This document shows, piece by piece, positions 22,285 through 32,929 of a stretch of DNA of 64,000 nt. The translations under genes were made by a program, and so were the position numbers. Every line of letters begins with the position of its first letter. Within the stretch, counting starts at the first letter, position 1. The stretch is taken from NCBI GenBank assembly GCA_013398955.1, contig VWPU01011633.1:124001-188000 (forward strand), written 5' to 3'. Source of the DNA: Callaeas wilsoni (taxonomy: Eukaryota > Chordata > Aves > Passeriformes > Callaeidae). Below the pieces are notes generated by a model that was given only the letters and a program-made list of their open reading frames with translations, was not told where the DNA came from and did no database searches.

Positions 22285-24822
22285 ATAGATCACTGGGCTC
22301 CTGTTAACCACTGTTAAGTGAGAGTATCTTTGATGTGTAGTACTAGAAGTTATGTGATTTTGTAAATGTTATTTTCCAATATTTTCTTTCCTAAATGCTA
22401 TTCTCCATAGCTGTTATCAACATCAGCAATGCATTGTATTTTCTGTTCTGATATAGAATTGCCTCTCTTGAGTGATAATCTCTGCTGGAGACTATCTCCT
22501 CTCATATTTCCTTGGTGGTCTTCTGAACAGTCCATGAGATATTTACAGTTTTGGAAAGGGAAGCAGTAGTCTCTAGTAGTGTATAATTTTCCCCCAAAGG
22601 GTATTATTTTTCTCTTCACAGTACAGAAAACTTACTGAGTTGCACTGTTCCTGAAAGGAAATAGGCTAAGTCCACAAGACCAAGCTTCATGTAGGATTAG
22701 TAGACAAGTAAAATGCATACATTTTAAAACCAGGAAGAATTTTAGTTTTAAATGGAAAATGGTTCATTTCTGGTGTTGAAATAGCACAGATTTTAATCAA
22801 GTAAAAGTCCTATTATTTAACTCGTTTGTGAAGCAGAAGCCATCTGAAATCTTAGCAACAAAACAGAGGTCAGCAGATGATTGCTTCATCATTTTCTGTT
22901 TGTTAGTCCAGTATGTCCCATTATGAAATACTGGTTTTAAGCTCTTTTCGTAGTAAACCAACATATGTATTTGTGTGGGAATGATACAGTCCCCTGCTGA
23001 AAAGAAAATAATCCTATGAAACATCTCAAAAGAGCCCTGACACAGCTGAGTGGCTTCAGGAAGGTGTTCAGAAAAGTCTTAAAGTTGTTTAGGCAGATGC
23101 ATGAGCTAAGCAGTGGGTGCCTTTGTGGACCTCAACTTACGCCTACAGAATAATTAACAGAATCTACTCCTTGCTCGTATATTTTATATCTTAAGACTTT
23201 TTATGTTTTGAGACTTTTTATGTTTACTTTCAACACCTTTGTATACGTATTTTTTAAAATTTAGTTTTATGAACCTATGAAATGGTCTTATGTAGATGTT
23301 CACACAATAAATATTTCTATAGAAAATTAAAACAAATCAGCCCAACAGAACCCCACATAATCTCATGTGCATCAGTGTGCCTAAACTTGAAAATCAATAT
23401 TGCACATCCTTTAGCATTTTCAAAAGCTGTGGTATTTCAGTAAGCCCAAAATTTACACTCTTCTACTGTGAGGAACTCGAGGAAACTATTGCAACTAGCT
23501 CCAGTCCTCAGTATTCAGTAAGGCAACAACTGTTTCAAATCCAATCGCTGTTCTGGGAGAACTGCCTGTGAAGTTCTTTTGTTTAAGCATACAGTGTATG
23601 TATATCTTGCTCAAATCTTAGGCAAAAGTTAAAATACTATTATTCTGGTGATTTAGAAGGAAGTTCCTTTTCTTGTAGTAACAGAGATAGGAAACTACAG
23701 TGCCACGTCTAATCTCAGGACCACAAAATTTCATGAGACATAGGGTGTTTTTCAAGAATATCTTGGTCTTTTAGGAAGTTATGCTGATTTTGAGTGTGTG
23801 TACCTGTAATATTTATGGATAAACAGAAATCTCTTAAGTTTTTTGGGGAAAAACACTGTTAAGGTTCCTCAGAAATATCTATCATGACGTTTCTCAGCCT
23901 TTCAAAGAAAGGTAAGGAAGATAAAATTTACGCGGAAGGCAGATAATTTTTATTTCTAAGAGAACTGCTGAAAAATAGGATGGATCTGAAGGCAGATTAG
24001 ACTGCAGCATGGGGCTGGAATTTGACAGGAGCCTTGGCATAAACAGGGTTGAGTTTTGCATTCAGAGTACAATGGAAGTAGGAATTGATTAATATACTGA
24101 AAACAGAAAATGAAAATGGGACATAGGAATGGCTAGAGAATTGACTTAGGACCACTTTCCTAAGAGCTGGTAAGAAGCAGTGACCAGAATGATGCAAATA
24201 TGAAAGTCTTTTAAATTTGCAGTGAAAAAGATGTGGAAAATACCTTTATTAATGTTTGTGTGAAACCCTGAATAGCATTCTATGATAACAATGAACAATG
24301 CATTCATTAACATGCACATCGCTGAACAAACAGCTATTCAGAGTGAGCTCATGCTGTCACAAAGACCGTGTTCTGCATGGGAACCTCATGGTTTCAACAG
24401 CTTCCTGGGCAGCCAAGCTTGGCAGAGTTGACTTTTTACACCTGTTTAGCTGCAGAGTTATTTGGAAATGAAAAATCTAATGGCAAACAGCAGAAAGCTC
24501 GAGAGCGTGAAAGGCAGTTGTGTTTGAAAATTGGGACAACAGCTCACTGTATCTCCATTTTATTCATTGTACTAGTTCTGGAGTGTTCTCCTCCTTCCTT
24601 CGTAGCATTGCTATGCATTCGTCTTGCAGAGTTAGAGGCATCTCACTGGAGAATGCCATAATCTCCTTCTTTTGCTTTTCCCCTTGGACTTGCTGTACAG
24701 GGTACTTTATCATCAGTGATAGATGCCATGCTTCTAGGCTTGGAGTTACAAGCCTTGGTGGTGAAAAGGACTACCCTGTCCCAAACAGAGTGCCATTAGT
24801 CTTTGTTAACCTAGCCTGGTAA
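22285..24822. other. non-coding sequence
   Basis: No gene was recognised. A 17-bp tandem duplication (AGACTTTTTATGTTTTG at 23194-23210, then AGACTTTTTATGTTTAC at 23211-23227) is present. The overlapping open frames at 24368-24661 and 24520-24822 have no recognisable domain. Confidence 0.6.
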
Positions 24823-24942
24823 GGGTTGTTTTTGTTGTGCACAACAGTAATTTGTGTTTGCCCTTCCTTTTAGCTTGGGCATCCCAACTATAAGTGCCTG
24901 TCCTGCTGAGACAAGCTAAATATTTTACTTCAGGTGTCAACA
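24823..24942 (+). repeat. dispersed repeat, copy 1 (unnamed)
   Basis: GGGTTGTT, then TTGTGCACAACAGTAATTTGTGTTTGCCCTTCCTTTTAGCTTGGG, then ACTATAAGTGCCTGTCC and finally CAGGTGTCA aligns collinearly with 27709-27833. The shared core GTAATTTGTGTTTGCCCTTCCTTTTA is identical in both copies. I do not recognise the family. It may be an old SINE, an old LTR/DNA element or a local segmental copy. Confidence 0.6.
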
Positions 24943-27400
24943 TATCCATTTTTAACTTGATCTTTGCTAACTTGCAGGAATATACCAGAAATGGTAAAGA
25001 GGGGCGGATAGCGTGGATCTATTCCATGTTTCAGATGGTATGTTCAGATTAATTGCTCTCGGGGTGGCTTTACTAGCAAGTTGATGCCCAGTGACTGAAG
25101 TCAATGTAAAATCCCCAGTGATGGTACTGGACCCCTGATCAGCCTTCTGAATCTCTTGTTTTTAAAGTTATGTGTGATAAAAGATTCAGAAATAAAACTC
25201 TGACCACTAGTTTGAGATTCAGGGTAGTGTACATTAAAATATGAAAATTGCAAGATATCCCAACAGAAATAATATTCTGAGGGTTTTCCCAGTTTTCAAA
25301 GAACTGAGGTGCTAGGCTTACATAAACTTTATCTTCATGAGGAAAGTTTGTGGCTTCTTTTTTTGCCATATAGAACAGTTCCACAGCACAGAGGGTTGGA
25401 TTACGAGCTTTTATGCTCTTTCCATTTCTAGTGTAATTTTAAAGTGTCTCTCTCTGTTCTTATATTTTGCTATAAGAACCCCACATCATAAAAAAGATCC
25501 TGTTGTGTATCTGTTACTGTATCACACCTCTTCAGCTCTAGAACTTTGCCAGTGAAAAGTAGAACTGTGCAACAAGCTCATTGGGGAAATAGTTGTCTTC
25601 TGTGTTCATTAGCCCTAATCATTGCTCTGATTTTCGAAACTGTCAAGGCATATAATAAATTTCATTTCATAGAAGTTTTGCTGTCTGCCAAAGTATAATT
25701 GTTTAAGGTTCCATAAGCATGTGAAGCATCTTAATAATACCTGCAGAATGTAACAACTTTCCACTTTCCTTGAAATTAGAGTATGTCATACGACTGCCCT
25801 TAAATTATGAAGTTCAATGGCCAAAATAACATTCATCCAGCTTGATGGCCAGATATTTCATTAAACTCTTACTGCAGAAAGGTTATCTACTAATATCCAG
25901 AAGTGAGTACATTAGTGTCTGGGGATAGATGTAGACAAGCAAAAGACAATAAATGGATCGAAGCAAACACATGCAGTCCCCTGGAGGGCTGGAGTAGTTA
26001 GCAGCTGGAGGAGGGCCTGGATATAGAGGTGGATATTGAAACATTTGATATTCAAGCAGATAAAATTAAGTTGAATCAAGTGTGCAGATGATGAAGGTGT
26101 GAGTTTCAGTGTTCGTGCCTAAATTGAATAATGTCAGAAAAGAAAGCTGTGATTTAATAAAGATTTATTTTTTAAAGTTACCTTGACACCCTCAACTACA
26201 TGAGATGCATTCAGCTTGTCAGTGTAGCATGAACATTTATAAGCAATTATTATGAGATTAATGGCTGAATTTCTCCAACCGTGTCGTTACTTTTCTGTTT
26301 AATGATAGAACAGAAGTTAATGAAAAATGCAGAGTTTTGACATATTGTGTATAAAATATGTCAGTTTGGGAGACGGAAATTAAGCACAGTTTTCCTTTGA
26401 ATCTATTGTGGTTAGTATTGGCAAGAAGAACTTAGTAGCTATAGGATGATATTACAGAACACAGGTAGCAGTGAGATTCAGAAGTCATGAATTTGGGAAA
26501 ACTGCTCTTAATTTCGAGAGATATGCTTATATCTTTGTCTCTACAGTGCTAAATGCTTTTTGAAATATATGATATACATATACGATTTCCTTTTCCTCTA
26601 TTTTTGAAACACTTATGTGTTCTATATACCTCTAGGCATATAAGTATGTAGAACTTTTTCTGTAAGTGTATAGAAAAAGTTAGAATGCATAAATCCTGCA
26701 TCATCATTGCTAAGAGTTACAGGGGCATTTGTGAATTTTCTTCAGGAGCACCTAAAAAGATGCCTTTGTGATTTCAACATATCTCAAAGTCTGAACTCAT
26801 ACCGTTTTCCACAGCTCCTGCTTGGATGCTGGGTTTGTAGTGAATCCTCAGGCTCCACCTCAGAGCAAATGACAGCACAAAGAGGCTCTTAGCTGATTTT
26901 CTTGGTTTTGTGTACCAGGCCTATGGTGTGTCTTGTGCAGATATCTCTTGTGCAGTGTGGTTTGTGGGGTTACTGGTTAGACAAAACCACACACCATACA
27001 TGGATTTTTCGTTTGAAGCACTTGTACACCAACTGTAACTTCTGCAGAAATCTGTGCTATGTTCAGAGCACAAGGAGAATGTGAAGAGTTTTATTGTTAT
27101 TTTAAGTTTACCAAAAGTAGATCAGAAGCTAATTGTCACTAAGCATTTAGAGAGAATACTTTTTCTTCAATAAATGTGGATTGATAAGTCTCCAGTATCT
27201 CTGCGGATTATTTCAGAAACATTTTTTCTTTTATGCTGACCTTCTGCTATTAACTTGGAGCAAAGCTTAAAATCAGTATTTAACATTTAATGGAAGGAAC
27301 AAACTGATTCTGCAGTTTAACTCAACATTTGCAGTAAGATGACTTGTACCCTAATGGCTTGTAATTAATTTTTCTGAAAATCATATTTATGATAGTCTGC
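24943..27400. other. non-coding sequence
   Basis: No gene or named repeat was recognised. One exact inverted repeat (AACTTTTTCT / AGAAAAAGTT, 10-bp arms, 10-bp loop) lies at 26652-26681. Confidence 0.6.
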
Positions 27401-27600
27401 AGATTCAAGGCTTTATCTAATACATAATGTTCATTTTGAGCCTTTAATTGCATTTAAATTAAAATTGGCTTAGCAGGAAGATGAATTGTGGGAATGCATC
27501 AAACCACCCAGCATGTCCTGAAGATGTGAGCCTGAAAATGCAATTTGGTGGAGATGTGCAGAATCATTTGGAGTTCATTAATTTTTATTGCACAGGTAAT
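27400..27600. promoter_or_regulatory. candidate conserved non-coding element
   Basis: The block holds TTTAATTGCATTTAAATTAAAATTGG, GTGGGAATGCATC (TEAD-like GGAATG) and TTCATTAATTTTTATTGCA (HOX-like) within about 200 bp, with few stop-poor frames and no simple repeat. That texture is typical of vertebrate developmental enhancers. Conservation is inferred and was not tested. Confidence 0.3.
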
Positions 27601-27708
27601 TTTACTAAAGTAGGTTATTTTCTTTGAAATTTATATTTATGTTTATGTCAATAGCTGAATATTGTATTAAGCTATACATCTATTAGAGTTTATTAAGCCA
27701 GTCTAATG

Positions 27709-27833
27709 GGGGTTGTTCATATTGTGCAGAGAGGTAATTTGTGTTTGCCCTTCCTTTTAATTTGGGAGCTGCATTTAGTTCAGCTGAACTACAAGTGTCC
27801 ATGTAGCCAAAAGAAGTCAAACAGGTGTCACAG
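27709..27833 (+). repeat. dispersed repeat, copy 2 (unnamed)
   Basis: Collinear with 24823-24942: GGGTTGTT, TTGTGCAGAGAG, the identical core GTAATTTGTGTTTGCCCTTCCTTTTA, then ACTACAAGTGTCC and CAGGTGTCA. This copy carries a small insertion after the core (GAGCTGCATTTAGTTCAGCT-like). The two copies lie 2.9 kb apart in the same orientation. Confidence 0.6.
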
Positions 27834-27989
27834 GAGGTGTCTGTGTATGCAGTCTTAAAGAATCCTGGGAATTTTGATCTTGTAAGCGGTTTTGCTTCTG
27901 ACCTTCTAAACCTTTTTACTCTGAATAATCTTTTTCTTTTTTTTTTCCTTCATGTTGCTGAGGTTCTGACCCAGCCACTGGAATGAAGG

Positions 27990-28800
27990 GTTATTGATGT
28001 GTAACTCAGTTTGTGGCTTAATGTGGTGCACTTTGTCCAGCCAGCTTGTAAGTGATCCTTTAAATTGCAGATGCTGCTGAGGTTATACAATTTAATTATA
28101 ATGTCACTTTACAATTATAAAGAAAAAAAGGCCTTTTGCATTGCTTAATGAATACAAACTGTGCACAAGTTGGAAATACAAAAGAATAAAAATTAACATT
28201 TGTCCTTCTTGCCAAAGTATTTACATTTTTACAACCGATAAGTAGTACAATAATTCCATTACCTATGTTCATTAAACATTTGTGCTTTTCAGTTTGGGAT
28301 TTGTATACAGTAGTTATTAATAAAATGAAACTGTCAGCATTTGCTGCTTTTGCCCATCCTCTTCTTACCCTCTTTTATTCCATTGCAGACAGAGTAATTA
28401 GAGGTTGAAAATGCTATGTGCAAATGCCTGTTACAAGGATTAAATTATATAATCATGGTAATGATTTTCCTTAAAAATCTTACTGCCAACTGTAACATTT
28501 TTCACTTCGCCAGGTTTTTTTTGTGCCATCGTATTTCATGAGAAAGTGGAAATATTACTCCGTTCTGACAATCTGCTGCAAGTTACTAGTTTGTGGTCAG
28601 ATTTGATAGAAACCCATATTCATTTAATACTCGCCAATCAGAACTTGACAGAGGTATTGCTTATTTTCTCATTTCATCACTGAAGCATGCCGGTGTAGTT
28701 TAGTCCCTAATTACTCTCAGACTGAGACGTTCCAAATATTCCCATGGTGGTAATATTTTTCTGCCTGGATGAGTCATTACGTTGTTTGGCAGACTGAAAC
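27990..28800. promoter_or_regulatory. candidate conserved non-coding block
   Basis: A long stretch without simple repeats or recognised transposon text, rich in homeodomain cores (TTTAATTATAATG, CTAATTACTC near 28710), AATGAAT and TTCATTAAA motifs, with balanced composition. A short open frame at 28700-28921 (minus) has no domain. Read as enhancer-like sequence. This is inference from texture. Confidence 0.3.
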
Positions 28801-29524
28801 ACCAGCCTTTCCTTGTTGGAACACTACCCCTCATGTAGCACCACATCTTTTCCTCACTGCTGTCTGTTCCACGACTTTCATCCTGCTGTGACATTTCAAG
28901 CTGTACCATACGAAAGCACATTTGCCTTCCTTCTATCTGACGGATTGGACCAGTGCCAGCTCTTTCTTCAGGGCCAAGGACAGGAGACTGGGATAGTCTG
29001 AATAGAACTGCTTAATGATCTAATGGAGCAGTGCTCTCTCCTGCTGAGAGATAGGGCTTATTTGTTTGCTGGTTAGAGAAAAGGTCAGGGAAATCCTTTT
29101 CAGCAAAGGCTGTGACAGTGAGAATGTGCAATACCACACATTCCTGGGGCTTGAATAACTTCATACATCAGGTGTTCCCCTCATGTTAAAAATCCTGTTC
29201 TGTTTTCATTTCATTTTCAATATCCTGCAGATGGCAGAGAGATGAAAGTGATGAATTCTACAACTTCGTAATATAAAGCCAAATGTTGTTCCTCCTGATA
29301 GAAGGAGACTTCATACTAAGAGTTTAACACCGGGGAAGGTAATGCAGACAGCTAGCAGTATTTCATGAAGGCAGCTGGTTTTCCATGTCATTGTGGTGAA
29401 ACCTATTGGGTATATGACTTTTAATGGCTTTATGCTTAACAAGGCTGTAAACATAGTTTGCATATTTTCCCACTGAGTCTGACAAGGACTGCAATTCCAA
29501 TTTGGTCAGTCAAGTTAATTTAGT

Positions 29525-29890
29525 CTAGACTTTTCTCAACAGCTGAGTAACAGCACAGTTCTGGGGGTGGGCAATGCATGTGCATGGTGCTGCTGCCATG
29601 GCTCCTGAAATTTCCCAGTGTTGCATCGAGTGAGGATTTGGGGCAGTTTGGGGTAGACCTGTCAGGCTTTCCACAAAGGAAGCAGAGGAAGGGGGACAGT
29701 ATGGCCGGCGCAGCGGAGGCTGGATCCGTGCCACCAGAAGATCCCTGTGCATGTGAGTGACCTCACTTGGCCAGCAGCGCTGGCTTCCTGCCCAGAATGG
29801 TGCATGATGCAACTCAGAGCAGCCGTAAAGCACCCCGAGACCTGGGCCACGCGGGTGTTTATGCCGCGCTTCAAAGTCGATGTCTGTTTA
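29525..29890. other. GC-rich, CpG-containing patch with exon-like features
   Basis: Base composition shifts sharply to GC, and CpG dinucleotides cluster at 29700-29885. On the plus strand ATGG at 29701 has A at -3 and G at +4, as in a good start context. The reading frame (open from 29578) continues to a GTGAGT splice-donor consensus at 29753-29758. On the minus strand 102 codons are open (29525-29833). I recognise no protein in any frame. This could be a promoter or first exon of an unannotated or non-coding transcript, or the remnant of a GC-rich repeat. Confidence 0.3.
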
Positions 29891-29999
29891 AAGGGGCACA
29901 GTAGACCTCTGAACGGGACTTTTTCCCATGAATGTTGGAGGTTTCTTTCAGTAGAGTTTTATGTAATTCCAGAGAGCATTCTAAGTGAAATAGATTAAG

Positions 30000-32394
30000 A
30001 AATAAGCCATTTTCCCCTTTTGATGTATTCTCCCTGGTTTCTTTACTTTTCTCCTAGGCACTTTTGAAAGCTATTTCTGCCCAGATAGCTCTCACTATCC
30101 CTCGTTTTTTGTTTGTTTCTGTGAGGCTTTTGCAGAAACAGGAAGGAGAAAAGCCACTTTTAAAATAAAAGTATATGATTTTAGAACCACAGAAATTGGC
30201 AAGTGGGTCTCAAGGGTTGGTTTAGCACCTGATAGTGCTTCTTTGTTTGTTTTTGTTTTGTTTTTAATTTACTGGATTTCAAGGTGACAGTAGCTATTTT
30301 AACAAAATAACTATAGATTGTTATTTCTAAGGTAGCTGGAGTTTAGCAGGAAACATTGGAGTTGGAAGTGCCATAAAAGAACATGCAGAATGTCCTGATT
30401 AGGAAAACAATATTGATAATCCACACCGAAGTTTTCAAATACATGCTTCTGCTGCCACTGCTGTGATCCCAGGAGATGGAAACCTGAACCCCTCAGGTTA
30501 TTTCCTGAGTAAAGAGGATTTAAAGATAAACAAATTCATATAAAATGATTCTGATAATATCTTCATATATTAGGAATAAGATACTTGCTATAGTCTTAGA
30601 CTGTCTGTCAGCTTGTCAGAATTTTTATTTTTAAGTAGAAAGACTAGGTGAATTTAAGTTAAACTGTGTAGCAAAATATTAAAAGTACTGAAAAAAACCC
30701 CCATTTAGCAACAACAGGAATTAGTTAATAAAATATTTACAAGACAGTAAATAAAAGTGAGTGTGAGGAGGAAACTAGAAGAGAAGGCAGGTCCCTCCAC
30801 GTCACGGTTGAACTGCACTGGAGGTGGAATGTGGGATGCTTGCAGTCTGCTCACTCAACTGTATTTGACTAGGGCCGTCATCCCCTCAGCTTTCACAAGC
30901 ACTGAATGTGTCAAAAATCCTTCAGAGAAAGTGTAAATTTTAACCAGCCTGCTTCTGGTTCATATTTAATGTGGTTTTAAATGCTTAAATCACATCGATT
31001 CAAGGTATTCCTTCATCAGGTTTCGTGGAGGTTAGCATAAATCAACAAGATAGTTCCATGTGTGAGTACATGTTAATTACCATAGGGGTACAGTGCTGAT
31101 TTGTTAGAATTTGTCTCATTTAGCCCTGCTTGAATTAGGAGTTTGTAGTTTGTGCATGCCATGCATTTTTATATGACAATGTCTCTGTTTAAGGACAGAT
31201 TTTGACGTAACTTTCAGTGCTGCCAGATTAATCTAGAGCTATCTATGCCTGTCCCAAACTTGTTTGAAAGCAAACAAGGGTTTCAAAAATTCAGTTACTA
31301 GACAGTGGATAATAGTTTTTGTGTCATCGTGGTTTATTGTGTTACAAGCTCTGCATCTAAATAATTACTGAAGCTTTAATAATTTAATTTTCAAAATTCC
31401 TGTCATGCTGATACATAAGTTTGTGTGTGTATAATACCATCTTCATAACCAAAATTTCATCCTGAGTCGTAATATCAAAATTCAGTGTAATCCCTTTCTG
31501 AAACAAGTAATTCCTTTTTTATCATTATGCTATCATTACCTGCTAGTGAGAATTAAGCAGGGAGATGTTTGGTTTTAGGTATCTAGATTAAACTTTCATA
31601 TGGAAGAAAACTGACTGAGAAAGGCTACATATCTCTTCTAAAATCACCTATGCAGTGCAGGTGCAGCAGTTGTCTGCAAACAGCCAGTTGTCTTGCAGAC
31701 AATAGTCTCACTGTGTGACATGCCCTAAATTTTGAATCCTCCTATTTTCAGACTGCAATGTCAGACTTCCTAGGTGACTTCTTTAAAGTTCTTTTTTTCC
31801 TTCCCCCTTCCCCCTCCTTTAATCTAGGATAAGTGTTTCTGACTTAAAATTATTAAAGAGGGTGGTAAAACTGCACATATTGAAGAACAGATTCTGTAGT
31901 AGTAGTAGTAGCTGGCAGAAATGTTAAGTGCTTTTCACAGTCAACATTCAAACAGATTATCAGATGGCATATTTCACCCTGTTGTTACTTTAAATGAAGT
32001 GACCATGAAATCAACAAATCTGCTGTCAGGTGCCTGTCACGGAGATAGTTCTCCCTGTCACACAATGCCTCACATAACAGGTAATGTGTTTTTAAGAATC
32101 AGTCCTGTGTCACCTCATCAAGTCCTTGTTAAAAGATGAAATAAGATGGATGGTGTTGTCTCCTATGGAGTTGAGTGAAATTCAGTAAAAGCAATGCATG
32201 TTATACCAAAAGAAATATGAAAAGTAAAATAGGTGCCAGTAAGATGCCTCTGACTGTGCCATTACTTTTTTTTCTTTGTCTTGAGAATGATTACTTATTT
32301 TTTCCTGCTTATTCCTTTCTAGACTGAAAATTAATTGGGTCAAGTTTAAATTTTGTGATAAGGACAGGAAGAATTAATCCTCAGTCACCAAACA
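30000..32394. other. non-coding sequence
   Basis: No gene or named repeat was recognised. A short (GTA)n run lies at about 31895-31911, and T/G-rich text at 30241-30265. Confidence 0.6.
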
Positions 32395-32600
32395 AATGAG
32401 AACCCGGCATGGTGTTGTGCCAATAGCCACGCATTCACTTGGCATGGTTAATACCTGCTTCCGTGCCTAACAGAGATGACACTCATCATTAATTAAGTTA
32501 TGAGGTGTTCCTAACAATTATTTTGTTCAGGATTCTTAAGTTTAATCATTAAATTCAGGGCCAGGGATAAACTAAAATTACCATATTCAGTTTTTCTCTC
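32395..32600. promoter_or_regulatory. candidate conserved non-coding element
   Basis: GCCAATAG (CCAAT-type), TCATTAATTAAGTTATG, AACAATTATTTTG and TTTAATCATTAAATTCAG are packed in about 200 bp. SOX-like AACAAT and paired homeodomain TAATTAA cores are present. There is no recognised repeat. Conservation is inferred. Confidence 0.3.
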
Positions 32601-32736
32601 TATACTTTCATAGCAGTTCTCCCAAGTAAAATAGATTTTTGTCTTGTTCATGAAATTTTAATTATAGCATCATTCTCAGCTTCTCAGTGTAAGGAGCTGT
32701 CAGCCAGCTTGAACTCTGCTGAGACAGATGCTGCAG

Positions 32737-32812
32737 GGTTTTTGGTTGTTTTTGTTTTTTGTTGCAGGTTTTTTTGTTGTTTTTGTTTTTTTTTTTTTTT
32801 TTAAATTTTGTT
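32737..32812 (+). repeat. T/G low-complexity tract ending in T17
   Basis: Repeated GTTTTTGTTGTTTTTG-type units end in about seventeen T (32786-32802). The 65-codon open frame over it (rich in F and V) is a product of the low complexity. Confidence 0.85.
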
Positions 32813-32929
32813 TTGACTTTTCAGACTCACCATTTTTGATAAAAAGTAAAAATAGGGAGGGAAGTCACCTTAGTGATATATGGACATCTGTTACTGTAAT
32901 TTGTTCTTTCATGTCTAGGTTGTGACTAG

